Below, in pieces: positions 1 through 8,892 of a stretch of DNA of 64,000 bases. The position numbers and the translations under genes were made by a program. The DNA lies in NCBI RefSeq assembly GCF_900996235.1, contig NZ_CAAJGM010000208.1:248001-312000 (forward strand), given 5' to 3'. How positions within the stretch are numbered: position 1 is the stretch's first letter; each line of letters begins with the position of its first letter. This stretch comes from Paraburkholderia sp. BCC1885 (GTDB lineage: Bacteria > Pseudomonadota > Gammaproteobacteria > Burkholderiales > Burkholderiaceae). The notes under the pieces are model-generated. The model saw only the letters and a program-made list of their open reading frames with translations, was not told the origin of the DNA and searched no databases.

Positions 1-1049
1 TCGGCAATCCGGCCACTGAGTCGCGCGTCGGCAGCATCGGCGGCCGCGCCATCCGTTATCAGCGCATCGAAGGCCGCAGGAAAATACTGATCGATAAACG
101 GCCAAAGTTTCGCACTGCCCTTGATCGCACCGGTCACGGCCAGCGTCGCACCGTGCTCGGGAAACACCACCGCCATCTGCACAAACTTGCCAATCGCGGC
201 ATACGTGCCATGAGCACGCGTCCACCAGTGGTATCCGTACCGGCCCGACTCGACATGCGCCCGGGTTGCGTCGGCCACCCACGTCTGCGGCAGCAACCGC
301 TTGCCCTCCCACATGCCGTTCTGCGCGTGCAGAATGCCGAGTTTTAGCATGTCCGCCGTCTTCGCGATCAGTCCGTTGCCGCCAGGATTGATGCCATCGG
401 GACCGATGTCCCACGTCTCGTGCGTAATGCCTAACGGTTCCAGCAGTCGCGGCTTCAGGTACGCGTGCAGCGTCTCGCCCGTGACGCGACTCAGGATCGC
501 CGACAACATATAGCTAGCCGCGCTCGTGTACAGAAACGCGCCCCCTGGCTGATCGACGACAGGAATCCTGAAGAAGGCCTCAGTCCAGCTTGTGCCCAAT
601 GCTCGCCATTGTGCCCCCGAGGTCTCGCCCGCGTGGCCGAGGCGCATCGTCAGGAGATCCTCGATCGTCATCGCCGCGAGCGATTCGCTCACCTCTTGCG
701 GCAGCGCCTCGGGGAAGAACGACACGACCTTGTCGTCCAGACGAAACAGCCCTTCTTCCAGTGCGAGACCCATCGCGCACGCAGTAAAGCTTTTCGCCAC
801 CGAATGCAGATTGCGCGGGCGGTCGGCGCGGTACGGCCAGCGCCAGGCCTCCGCTATCACATGGCCATTGCGATGGATCATCAGTGCGTGCAAGTCGAGA
901 TCCGCGGCTTCGACGGCGTCCAGAAAGCCGACGATGGCTTCGGCGTCCACACCCATGGATGATGGCGTGGCACGCGCCAAGCCATCCAGCTCAGTGCCGC
1001 TGAGGTGAGCTATCGGTTTCGCCTGGTGGTCGAGAGAAGAGTCTGACAT
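1..1049 (-). CDS. Serine hydrolase, beta-lactamase/penicillin-binding-like family (3' end outside the window)
   Basis: The minus-strand frame is open from an ATG at 1049 to the window edge, giving about 349 residues; the C-terminus is missing. The translation has the SxxK nucleophile motif of the class C beta-lactamase/esterase family (S83-V-A-K86, context LHSVAKSFT) and a tyrosine block FLYTSAASY around residues 172-180 in the position of the usual YxN motif. There is no signal peptide, so a cytoplasmic esterase or amidase (EstB-like) is more likely than a true beta-lactamase. The substrate cannot be read from sequence. It is transcribed in the same direction as the ocd gene but starts 145 bp beyond it, so co-transcription is uncertain. 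Confidence 0.85.
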   Translation of the reverse strand, partial: MSDSSLDHQAKPIAHLSGTELDGLARATPSSMGVDAEAIVGFLDAVEAADLDLHALMIHRNGHVIAEAWRWPYRADRPRNLHSVAKSFTACAMGLALEEGLFRLDDKVVSFFPEALPQEVSESLAAMTIEDLLTMRLGHAGETSGAQWRALGTSWTEAFFRIPVVDQPGGAFLYTSAASYMLSAILSRVTGETLHAYLKPRLLEPLGITHETWDIGPDGINPGGNGLIAKTADMLKLGILHAQNGMWEGKRLLPQTWVADATRAHVESGRYGYHWWTRAHGTYAAIGKFVQMAVVFPEHGATLAVTGAIKGSAKLWPFIDQYFPAAFDALITDGAAADAADARLSGRIA

Positions 1050-1193
1050 GGTGTCTGAAGATCGAATGACGTTGGACAGCAGGCTAACATCCTAACCCGC
1101 CGTGCTTCACCTGCGCGGCGTTCGACGGGTTACCTCAATGTTCCTGTCAGGAAGCATTGTCGCGCAAGCAGACACACGCAGCGCCGATCAATC

Positions 1194-2294
1194 TCACCAC
1201 GCCGACAGCGCAACCGGCCGCCCGGCAGCAGATGTCGACGTGGACGTAACGGCCGGTGTGACAGTCGCAGTGGCCGCAGCCGGCGCCACGAACTGATATA
1301 GATCCTTCGGATCCAACGGCGCGGGAATCAGTTCGATATGCTCACCAATATTGCGTGCATCCGTCACATCGCGCAAATAGCGCAGCGCCGAAAAATCCTC
1401 CAGGGCAAAGCCGACCGAGTCGAACACCGTCACCTGTGCCGCATCCTGGCGGCCCGCGACCTCGCCCGACAACACACGCCACAACTCCACCACCGGGAAA
1501 TCCGCCGGAAGCTGCTGGATATCGCCCTCAATACGCGTTTGCGGTTCGAACTCCACAATCACGCGGGCGCCCTTCAATATGTCCGCGTGCAGTTCGGTCT
1601 TGCCGGGGCAATCGCCGCCTACTGCATTGATATGCATGCCGGGTTCGATCATCTCGGGAGTCAGGATCGTTGCATTGGTCTTGTCGGCGGTCGCTGTCGT
1701 GACGATATCCGCGCCGCGCACGGCCTCGGCCGCACTCGCGGCACGCACGATCTTAAGGTCCTTGAAGCCGGACATGTTGCGGATCAGCTTGTCGGTTGCC
1801 GCGGGATCGATATCGAACACGCGCACTTCGTTGATGCCGAGCATCGCCTTGAACGCGAGAATCTGGAATTCGCTTTGCGCGCCGTTGCCGATCAGCGCCA
1901 TCGAACGTGCATCCGGGCGCGCCAGCACTTTTGCAACCAGCGCCGAAGTCGCCGCGGTACGCAGCGCGGTCATAATGGTGAATTCGCTAAACAGCACAGG
2001 AAAACCCGATTCCACTTCCGCCAGTACGCCGAACGCCATCACGGTCAGCATATTCACGTGGGTGTTCTTGGGATGACCGTTCACGTACTTGAAGCCATAC
2101 AGCGTGCTATCCGAAGTGGGCATGAGTTCGATCACGCCACCGGGCACGTGATTGGCCACCCGCGCCGACTTTTCGAATTCGTTCCAGCGCAGATAGTCCG
2201 CGCGGATGTAGTCCGCCATCGTCGTGATGAACGTTTCCGCGCCAATCGACGTCACCAGTTTGCGGACATCGCTTACGTCAATATATCTCGTCAT
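1194..2294 (-). CDS. ocd: Ornithine cyclodeaminase
   Basis: This 366-residue protein of the ornithine cyclodeaminase/mu-crystallin family should convert L-ornithine to L-proline and ammonia with bound NAD+. The Rossmann glycine motif GNGAQSEF lies at residues 136-143. Residues at the positions known to bind substrate or act in catalysis in the Pseudomonas putida enzyme are present at the same numbers: R45, K69, R112 and D228 (in GGDCPGKTE). The C-terminal 30 residues are an Ala/Thr/Ser-rich tail that looks non-essential. The gene lies 33 bp downstream of the M14 deacylase gene on the same strand, so the two probably form an operon. The active-site match makes ornithine the likely substrate, although other members of the family are opine or ketimine reductases. 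Confidence 0.93.
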   Translation of the reverse strand: MTRYIDVSDVRKLVTSIGAETFITTMADYIRADYLRWNEFEKSARVANHVPGGVIELMPTSDSTLYGFKYVNGHPKNTHVNMLTVMAFGVLAEVESGFPVLFSEFTIMTALRTAATSALVAKVLARPDARSMALIGNGAQSEFQILAFKAMLGINEVRVFDIDPAATDKLIRNMSGFKDLKIVRAASAAEAVRGADIVTTATADKTNATILTPEMIEPGMHINAVGGDCPGKTELHADILKGARVIVEFEPQTRIEGDIQQLPADFPVVELWRVLSGEVAGRQDAAQVTVFDSVGFALEDFSALRYLRDVTDARNIGEHIELIPAPLDPKDLYQFVAPAAATATVTPAVTSTSTSAAGRPVALSAW

Positions 2295-2327
2295 TTTGTG
2301 CTCAACCTTGTCAACATTCGAAGAATT

Positions 2328-3446
2328 TCACGCGCTGAGCAGATTGCCCGAGCGGATAACTTCGTGGCCCGACACCCGCCCAAGCGGATCGCCCTGCCGT
2401 ACATATCTCACGTCTCTGCGCATATAGAAGAACCCTTCCGTGCGCGAGTGAATGGCGGTGCGCGTGCCGTCCGTCGTATCGACGATCACGAACATCTGTT
2501 GCCCGACCGTCACGTGTGCGCCTGGATTCACACCATGCAGCAGGATGCCCGCGCACGGAGCGTAAAACTGCTCGCTGCCGCCCAGCGGCGTGGCCGCACA
2601 AGTTAGCGGCGGCAACGGCGTGACCGGTGCGTCGATCGCGCCGCAATAGGTCAGATAATCGATGATCGCCGTTGCATCCTGTTGTGCCAGTTCATCGCTG
2701 ACGTCGCGTTGTCCACGATGCTCGACCGTGACCGCGGCGCTGCCGTGCGGAATCGGAAAACGTTCGCCAAAGTGCTGCCGCAGTTGCCACCACGTCAGGC
2801 TATGCGCTTCGTCGAACGACTGGGCGCCTGAATCGAACGCGAGCAGGGAAGCGCGAGCGCCCAGATAGCGCGCGAGCGGTTCCACCTCCGGCCAGATAGC
2901 TTCACCGGTATACAAATGCACCGCCGCTTCGCGCGAGCAATGCAGATCGAGGATGATGTCCGCGTCGAGCGAGAGCAGCATCAAGGTGCGCTGCAGATCG
3001 TCGAACGCCTGGCGAGGCGGTTGCGCGAGCAACAAATCACGCCACGCCTCGTGGATGATCGCGCGGTTCGCGTCCGCGTTAGCACCCAGCTTGCCTTCCA
3101 CCGCCTCGGCGATTTGCGGCGCAAGCAGCGCAAAGCCGCGATTGAAGTTTCGGCCGCTCGCCAGTTCGAAACGTCCGATCGCATAGCCGAGCACGTACTG
3201 GCTCAAGCCAATCGGATTCGCCGAATTGACCAGCACCACCTCGCAACGCAAGCGTCCCTGTTGCTCCAACTGTTGCAGCTTGTCCGCCACCGTCAGCGCG
3301 ACCAGCATGCCGGGGATTTCGTCCGCGTGCAGGCCGGCCTGAATATAGATCTTCTTGCCGTGACCCTCGCCGCCAAAATGATGCGAGATCAACTGATGCG
3401 CAGTGCCATCGGAAGAGGCAAGCAGGCGGTGTTTAACGCTGTGCAT
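2328..3446 (-). CDS. Succinylglutamate desuccinylase/aspartoacylase-family (M14) zinc deacylase
   Basis: A 372-residue zinc hydrolase of the AstE/aspartoacylase branch of the M14 carboxypeptidase fold, which cleaves N-acyl groups from amino acids. Zinc ligands are visible as HxxE (H40, E43 in GLHADEIPG) and H169 in ILDLHCS; the substrate-binding N-x-N-R block is GRNFNRG near residue 100; a later Glu in TVEHRG fits the general base. The ATG at 3446 (MHSVKHRLL) is preferred because the frame upstream has only a GTG and a non-conserved extension. It is the first gene of a probable operon with ocd. A LysR-type dyad at 3569-3589 lies upstream. The acyl group and amino acid are unknown; because ocd follows, an N-acyl-ornithine or related compound is a reasonable guess. 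Confidence 0.9.
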   Translation of the reverse strand: MHSVKHRLLASSDGTAHQLISHHFGGEGHGKKIYIQAGLHADEIPGMLVALTVADKLQQLEQQGRLRCEVVLVNSANPIGLSQYVLGYAIGRFELASGRNFNRGFALLAPQIAEAVEGKLGANADANRAIIHEAWRDLLLAQPPRQAFDDLQRTLMLLSLDADIILDLHCSREAAVHLYTGEAIWPEVEPLARYLGARASLLAFDSGAQSFDEAHSLTWWQLRQHFGERFPIPHGSAAVTVEHRGQRDVSDELAQQDATAIIDYLTYCGAIDAPVTPLPPLTCAATPLGGSEQFYAPCAGILLHGVNPGAHVTVGQQMFVIVDTTDGTRTAIHSRTEGFFYMRRDVRYVRQGDPLGRVSGHEVIRSGNLLSA

Positions 3447-3568
3447 GAAAAGAATGGGTCCTGTGGTTCGTCGGCTGGCCGCGACGGTTGTGGAACGCCA
3501 GAAACGTCGAAGCACAGGTGGGATGCTAAGCGCCCTGATAAACGGGCGGAAGCGTGCTCCGGGTTATC

Positions 3569-3589
3569 GTGATCGGCAATTTAGATCAC
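3569..3589. promoter_or_regulatory. LysR-type operator, copy A (deacylase-ocd promoter)
   Basis: A perfect 6-bp inverted repeat, GTGATC-N9-GATCAC, containing the classical LysR core ATC-N9-GAT. It lies in the 205-bp gap between the LysR gene and the deacylase gene, about 120 bp upstream of the deacylase ATG at 3446. Near-identical copies occur at 4642-4662 and 11685-11705. Binding by the neighbouring LysR protein is inferred. Confidence 0.65.
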
Positions 3590-3651
3590 CCGCACAGGAC
3601 CGCGGTTGCGCGCATGCCTGCGCGCCCAATTGCTCAATCAGTCGCGCAGCC

Positions 3652-4575
3652 TCAGACGCTGCGGGTCACGCCGTGTTTCAGGCGTGCATAGGACACCAGC
3701 ATGCTCGACAGTTCCTGCGCAATCGATGTCAGCGGTGAATTGGCGCGCCGGATCAGGCAGATATCGCGCGGCTGGAAGGTCTCACGAATCGGCACCCGCA
3801 CGAGCGAGCCCGAAAACAGTTTGAAGTCGGCGAGCACGCCAGGATCCATCGTCAGGTAGTCGGTTTCGCAGACGAGAAACAGCGACTCCAATAGCGTCTC
3901 CGCGGTAATCACGATCTTCGGCATGCCTAACCCATTGGCGGCAAACATGCCCACCAGGCGGTTCGCCGCGATGCCGACCACACCCTCGCGCTTGAACCCC
4001 ACCCATTCGGAATCCGCCAGTTCGGTAATGGAAGTGGCATGCGCCTTGGGGTGGCCGGCGCGCGCGAGGATGGCGGGAGCGGAGCGATAGAGCCGGTCGA
4101 TGTGCAGGTCGACGTCGTCCAGTTCCGGCGCGAGCGGGCACAGTGCGAAATCGAGGCGGCCGTCACGAATCCGTTCAATCAGCATTTGCGCCGAGCCGTT
4201 CGACAGATGCACCAGCACGCGTGGGAACGCCTCGATAAAGCGCTTCAGCACCGGCACCAGCAATTCGGCCATCGGCTCGGAGGTGAGACCCAGCGCGATG
4301 CGTCCGGTCGGCTCCCCTTCCAGTTCACGCATGTCCTGATCGATACGCTCGCAATCCTTGAGGATCGACGAAGCCCGCGCGAGCAGCTTTTCGCCGAATG
4401 GCGTGAGGCTGATGCCCAGATGCGAGCGCGTCAGCAACGGCACCGCCAGTTCGGCTTCAAGACTCTGGATAGCGTGCGTCAACGCACTTTGCGCGATGTC
4501 GAGCGAGCGCGAGGCCGCACGAAAACTGCCCTGTTCGACAACGGCGCAAAACACTCTCAGCTGGCTCAACGTCAT
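3652..4575 (-). CDS. LysR-family transcriptional regulator
   Basis: A 307-residue LysR protein: a winged helix-turn-helix at residues 1-60 (MTLSQLRVFCAVVEQGSFRA then SQSALTHAIQSLE-type recognition region) followed by a periplasmic-binding-protein-like effector domain to the end. It is transcribed away from the porin at 4804, with a LysR-type dyad 67 bp upstream of its own ATG, the usual autoregulatory layout. Copies of the same dyad upstream of the deacylase operon and the peptide ABC operon make this the best candidate regulator of all three units. The co-inducer is not known; an ornithine-derived or acylated amino acid would fit the genes it is predicted to control. Confidence 0.93.
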   Translation of the reverse strand: MTLSQLRVFCAVVEQGSFRAASRSLDIAQSALTHAIQSLEAELAVPLLTRSHLGISLTPFGEKLLARASSILKDCERIDQDMRELEGEPTGRIALGLTSEPMAELLVPVLKRFIEAFPRVLVHLSNGSAQMLIERIRDGRLDFALCPLAPELDDVDLHIDRLYRSAPAILARAGHPKAHATSITELADSEWVGFKREGVVGIAANRLVGMFAANGLGMPKIVITAETLLESLFLVCETDYLTMDPGVLADFKLFSGSLVRVPIRETFQPRDICLIRRANSPLTSIAQELSSMLVSYARLKHGVTRSV

Positions 4576-4641
4576 GTGATCACCTTAAGCGATTCCGGTT
4601 CCTAACATTTCTTTAACGCGCTGCAAATGCGGGTCTCTATT

Positions 4642-4662
4642 GTGATCTGCCGATTAGATCGC
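4642..4662. promoter_or_regulatory. LysR-type operator, copy B (LysR/porin divergent promoter)
   Basis: GTGATC-N9-GATCGC with the core ATC-N9-GAT, in the 228-bp divergent promoter between the LysR gene (ATG at 4575) and the porin (ATG at 4804). It shares GTGATC, TTA and GATC at the same spacing with copies A and C. Placement next to the regulator gene suggests autoregulation together with porin control. Confidence 0.7.
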
Positions 4663-4803
4663 GATGCCAAGGATCGGTCTTCCGACCAAAAAAGTAGCCA
4701 CATAGGATTTGACGCAACCCGTGCCTATCGCGCAGGTCCTGCCTCACCGCAGCTCGCTTCACTTCATATCACTTGCATCCGGCACATGCCGAGGATAAAT
4801 ACG

Positions 4804-6003
4804 ATGAAAAAGACCATACCCATGCTCGCCGCGCTCCTCGCATTCTCGAGCGTCGCGCATGCACAGAGCAGCGTGACGCTCTACGGCCTTCTCGATACGG
4901 GTTTCGCGTTCAATTCGAACTCCAAAGGTGGCCGGCAGTACTCGATTGCTTCGGGCAACCTGCAGGGTGACCGCTGGGGCTTTCGCGGTATCGAGGACCT
5001 GGGCGGCGGCCTCAGCGCAATCTTCCGCCTCGAAGGCGGCTTCGCCATCAACAACGGCACGCTGGGCCAGGGCGGCGACCTGTTCGGACGCAAGGCCTAC
5101 GTCGGCCTCGCGAGTCCCTATGGTACCGTCACGCTCGGCCGCCAGTACGACCCGCTCGGCGACTACGTCGGCAGCTTCGAATCCGGCAATGCCGAAGAGC
5201 TCGTGAAAGCCACGGAATGGGGCAGTATCTACGGCTCTCACCCGGGCGACATGGACAACCTCGACAACTCCGACCGCATCAACAACTCCATCAAATACGC
5301 GAGCCAGAACTACGGCGGCTTCACGTTCGGCGGCATGTACAGCCTCGGCGGCAAGGCCGGCGATTTCACCGAAGACCAGTTGTACGGCGTGGGCGCCGGT
5401 TATCACAACGGCACGTTGAGCCTCGGACTTGTATACGAAAAGGCCAAGGACCCGAACTACTCCGTGTTCGGCACCAACCCGAACGCCAACAGCTCGACCT
5501 CGACCAGCTCGCTCAACATGTCGAGCCCGGTGTACAGCGGTTTCGCTTCCGCCGGTGCATGGCAGGTGATCTCGGCAGGCGCGGCTTACCGGATCGGCAA
5601 TGCGACGATCGGTGGCGTCTACAGCAATGTGGCGTTCCAGAATCTCGGCACCGAAGCCGGCGCCGGCCTGAACCCGAAACATCTGACCGGTACGGCGTCC
5701 TTTAACATCGGCGAACTGAACTTTGCGTATCTGGTCACGCCTGCGCTGCAACTCGGCGTGGCTTATACCTACACGCGTGGCGATTCGGTGGGCAGCATCT
5801 CCGGTGCGACGTACAGCCAGGTCAACCTCGCCGCCAATTACTTCCTGTCGAAACGCACCGACCTGTATCTGGTCGGCATCTACGAACACGCGAGCGGCGA
5901 GGACTCGACCGGCAAGCCGGCCGTGGCGGCGATTGCCAATCTGTCGAATTCGTCGACCGACGTGCAGACTGCGGTAGTGGTCGGGATCCGGCATCGGTTC
6001 TAA
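4804..6003 (+). CDS. Gram-negative porin (OpcP/Omp38 type)
   Basis: A 399-residue outer-membrane porin of the Burkholderia trimeric type. The signal peptide MKKTIPMLAALLAFSSVAHA is followed by a mature start QSSVTLYGLLDTGF; the interior has repeated porin strands (RWGFRGIEDLGGG, FGRKAYVGL, LGRQYD) and it ends in the C-terminal aromatic residue of beta-barrel proteins (RHRF). The ATG at 4804 is chosen because a GAGG ribosome-binding sequence precedes it and the signal peptide starts there; the longer open frame upstream covers promoter DNA. A LysR-type dyad lies about 140 bp upstream and a strong hairpin terminator follows directly. It probably lets the substrate of the adjacent ABC transporter into the periplasm. 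Confidence 0.95.
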   Translation: MKKTIPMLAALLAFSSVAHAQSSVTLYGLLDTGFAFNSNSKGGRQYSIASGNLQGDRWGFRGIEDLGGGLSAIFRLEGGFAINNGTLGQGGDLFGRKAYVGLASPYGTVTLGRQYDPLGDYVGSFESGNAEELVKATEWGSIYGSHPGDMDNLDNSDRINNSIKYASQNYGGFTFGGMYSLGGKAGDFTEDQLYGVGAGYHNGTLSLGLVYEKAKDPNYSVFGTNPNANSSTSTSSLNMSSPVYSGFASAGAWQVISAGAAYRIGNATIGGVYSNVAFQNLGTEAGAGLNPKHLTGTASFNIGELNFAYLVTPALQLGVAYTYTRGDSVGSISGATYSQVNLAANYFLSKRTDLYLVGIYEHASGEDSTGKPAVAAIANLSNSSTDVQTAVVVGIRHRF

Positions 6004-6028
6004 CGGTTCCTTTATCCGGACGAAGTCG

Positions 6029-6052
6029 AAAAGGTGCCACGTGGCACCTTTT
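6029..6052 (+). terminator. Rho-independent terminator after the porin
   Basis: A self-complementary hairpin (AAAAGGTGCC, ACGT loop, GGCACCTTTT) followed by further T residues, starting 26 bp after the porin stop codon. It can act on both strands, but the ABC operon on the other strand ends more than 100 bp further on. Confidence 0.8.
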
Positions 6053-6163
6053 TTGTTGCTGCTGTTTCTGCTACCTCGGTTCTGCTACCTCGTTTCTGCC
6101 GCGTCGCGCAAGTGCCGGGCACAACGGCCCGGCTCGAGCCTTAATAAAGCACCACGTCCACTT

Positions 6164-8065
6164 TCAGGCGGCCGCCTGCAACGCAACGCGATGCCCTGCC
6201 GCACCTTGAGCAATCTCGGTCAGACGCGGCGCAATGGCGTGCCCAATTTGCCCGGTGCCCTGCTGCGCACTCTCTGGATCGAAATACGCGGCGTCGTCCA
6301 GACGTTGCGCAGGCACTTCACGCGACAGCACCTTGAAGCCGTCAGCACGATTACCCCGTAACTCCGGAACGGCCTGCAGCAAGCGACGTGTGTAGGGATG
6401 GCACGGGTCGTCGAAAACCGCATCACGGCTGCCCTCCTCGACAATGTGTCCGCGCAACATCACCAGCACGCGGTCGGCAATCTGTTCGACCACACCGAGG
6501 TCGTGCGAGATCAGCAGGCACGCAAAGCCGTAGCGCGCCTGCAACGACACCAGCATGTCGAGCACCTGTTTCTGCACCGTTACGTCGAGCGCGGAAACCG
6601 GTTCGTCGGCGATGATCACGGCCGGGCGGCTCGCCAGCGCGCGGGCAATCGCCACACGCTGGCGCTGACCGCCGGACAGCTCGTGGACGAAGCGCCGTGC
6701 GTGATCGGCGAGGCTCACATCGGCCAGCGCGGTGCTCACCCGCTCGCGTCGCTGCGCAGCCGTAAGACGCTTGTCGGCGCGCAGCCCCTCGGCCACTAGC
6801 GCACCAACGCGCATGCGCGGGTCGAGCGAGGAATACGGATCCTGAAAGACGATCTGGATTGCACGGCGCGCGGCTTGCAACTGCTTCGCGCCGGTGCCCA
6901 GAAAACGCTCGCCGCTCAGCAGCACGTCGCCCTCTGCCGGCTCGACCAGACCGAGCACGACCTTGGTCAAACTCGTCTTGCCGCTGCCCGATTCGCCGAC
7001 AATCGCCAGCGTCTCACCGGCCCGCAGGCTGAACGACGTGCGATGCACCGCACGCACGCTGCGCTTGCCGCCAAACCAGGCGGCCATGCCGCTGCGTGCG
7101 GCCTGATAGTCGATCACCACATCACGCACTTCGAGAACGGGCGGCTGAAGCGGCATAGCGGATTTACCCGACACATCGGGCGATTCGACATCGGCCGAAA
7201 CCGCGGGCAAACGTCGCGGCAACGCATCGAGCAACGCCAGGGTGTAATCATGCGACGGCTTCGACAGCACTCGCACCGCCGGCCCTGTCTCCACCGCAAC
7301 GCCCGCGCGCATCACCAGCACCTGCTCGGTATACGCGGCCACCAGCGCAAGGTTATGACTGATGAAAATCAGCGCCGTACCCTCTTCGCGAGTGAGTTCC
7401 GTCATCAGATCGAGCACTTCCTTCTGGACGACGCAGTCGAGCGCGGTTGTCGGCTCGTCGGCAATCAGCAATCGCGGACGCAGCAGCATCACCGCGGCGA
7501 GCATGATGCGCTGACGCATGCCCCCCGAAAATTCATGTGGAAAACGCTTCATGCAGCCTTGGGGATCACGCACGCGCACCCGTTCGAGCATCGCGACGGC
7601 CTGCCCCCAGGCCTGCGCGCGCGGCACCCCACGGCGACGCACCAGCGCTTCGGTCAACTGCTCGCCAATCCGGAACGCCGGATTCAGCGACACCATTGGT
7701 TCCTGAAACACCATGCCAATACCGACGCCGCGCGTGGTGCGCCACTGGGCCGGCGTCTGTTCAAGCAAGGGCTGGCCCGCGAAGCTCACGCTGCCGCCCA
7801 TGATGTGCGCCGCATCCGGCAACAAACCGAGCAGCGTTTTACCAATCAGGGTTTTGCCGCTGCCGGATTCGCCGACTACCGCCAGCGACTGTCCCGCATC
7901 CAGATCGAAGCTGACACGTTGCACCACCGGCTTCGTGCTACCGCCGGACGCGCGAAATCCGAGTGTCAGGTCGCGCACGCTCAGGAGCGGTGGTTCAGGT
8001 TGACCACGCACATCGGCAAGTACAGATGCAACCGGGGTCACGATCGCAGCGTCACGCGTCATCAT
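6164..8065 (-). CDS. Peptide/nickel-type ABC transporter, fused double ATPase subunit
   Basis: A 633-residue protein containing two complete ABC ATPase domains, equivalent to DppD plus DppF joined in one chain. Domain 1 has Walker A GESGSGKT at residues 65-72, the signature FSGGMRQRI near 178 and Walker B LLIADEPT near 198; domain 2 repeats GESGSGKT, LSGGQRQRV and IIADEPVSALD. It powers uptake through the two permeases just upstream. Its ATG overlaps the stop of the second permease gene by 4 bp (8062-8065), which indicates translational coupling. It is the last gene of the operon. Fused ATPases of this kind are common in the dipeptide/oligopeptide/glutathione transporter family. Confidence 0.95.
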   Translation of the reverse strand: MMTRDAAIVTPVASVLADVRGQPEPPLLSVRDLTLGFRASGGSTKPVVQRVSFDLDAGQSLAVVGESGSGKTLIGKTLLGLLPDAAHIMGGSVSFAGQPLLEQTPAQWRTTRGVGIGMVFQEPMVSLNPAFRIGEQLTEALVRRRGVPRAQAWGQAVAMLERVRVRDPQGCMKRFPHEFSGGMRQRIMLAAVMLLRPRLLIADEPTTALDCVVQKEVLDLMTELTREEGTALIFISHNLALVAAYTEQVLVMRAGVAVETGPAVRVLSKPSHDYTLALLDALPRRLPAVSADVESPDVSGKSAMPLQPPVLEVRDVVIDYQAARSGMAAWFGGKRSVRAVHRTSFSLRAGETLAIVGESGSGKTSLTKVVLGLVEPAEGDVLLSGERFLGTGAKQLQAARRAIQIVFQDPYSSLDPRMRVGALVAEGLRADKRLTAAQRRERVSTALADVSLADHARRFVHELSGGQRQRVAIARALASRPAVIIADEPVSALDVTVQKQVLDMLVSLQARYGFACLLISHDLGVVEQIADRVLVMLRGHIVEEGSRDAVFDDPCHPYTRRLLQAVPELRGNRADGFKVLSREVPAQRLDDAAYFDPESAQQGTGQIGHAIAPRLTEIAQGAAGHRVALQAAA

Positions 8066-8892
8066 TTGGCTCCTCCGTTCATGCGCGGATCGAGCAGATC
8101 GCGCACCGCGTCGCCGAGCATATTGATACCGAGCAGCGCGAGTGAGATCGACATACCGGGGAAAAGCGCCAACCAGATGGCGCGGTCGATGGCATTGCGG
8201 CTATCGGCGAGCATGCCGCCCCAGGTCGGCGCAGGCGGCGGCACGCCCAGCCCGAGAAAACTCAGCGCACTTTCGGCGAGCAACGCCGAACCGAACAGCG
8301 ACGTCGCAAAAATCAACAGGGGGGCCACACTATTCGGCAGCACGTGACGGCACAGCGTCCACACGCCACCATTGCCCATCGCCTGCGAAGCGACCACGAA
8401 ATCGCGGCCGCGTAGCGCCAGCGTGCCGCCGCGCGCGAGCCGCGTCACCGAGGGCGTATACGCCAGCCCCAATGCCAGCACGACGGACCATTTCGACGGC
8501 CCGAGCACGGTCATGATGCCAAGCGCGAGCAACAGGCCCGGAAAGGCCATCAGCGCATCGACCAGCACGAGCACCACCCGGTCGAGCCATCCGCCGATAT
8601 AACCGGACACCGTACCCATCAGCGTACCGAGTGTGAGTGCAAACAGCACCGAACCGATGCTCACGGTCAGGCTGACCGACGCACCCGCCATGATGCGCGA
8701 CAGCACGTCGCGGCCGAACTCGTCAGTACCGAGCCAATGATGGATGCCCGGCGCCGCATAGCGCGTCACCAGATCGACGCCGGTCGGGTCATAAGGCGTG
8801 TACACGAGCCCGACGAGCGCTGTCGCCACGAGCAGCCCGACCAGCACGATCCCGATCTTCAGATTGAGGCGTTTGAAGGAAAGCAGTTTCAT
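8062..8892 (-). CDS. Peptide-type ABC transporter permease (DppC-like)
   Basis: A 276-residue inner-membrane permease of the OppC/DppC family. An N-terminal membrane segment (residues about 13-32) is followed by the soluble linker with YDPTGVDLVTRYAAPGIHHWLGTDEFGRDVLSR, typical of this subunit, and five more membrane segments. The EAA-type ATPase-contact loop lies around SQAMGNGGVWTLCRHVLPN. Its ATG directly abuts the TAA of the DppB-like gene, and its stop overlaps the ATPase start by 4 bp, so the four genes form one tightly packed operon. Confidence 0.93.
   Translation of the reverse strand: MKLLSFKRLNLKIGIVLVGLLVATALVGLVYTPYDPTGVDLVTRYAAPGIHHWLGTDEFGRDVLSRIMAGASVSLTVSIGSVLFALTLGTLMGTVSGYIGGWLDRVVLVLVDALMAFPGLLLALGIMTVLGPSKWSVVLALGLAYTPSVTRLARGGTLALRGRDFVVASQAMGNGGVWTLCRHVLPNSVAPLLIFATSLFGSALLAESALSFLGLGVPPPAPTWGGMLADSRNAIDRAIWLALFPGMSISLALLGINMLGDAVRDLLDPRMNGGAK

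Noticed and set aside
6875..8347. Plus-strand open frame of about 490 codons opposite the fused ATPase and DppC-like genes
   Set aside because: Shadow frame of conserved Walker motifs on the other strand.
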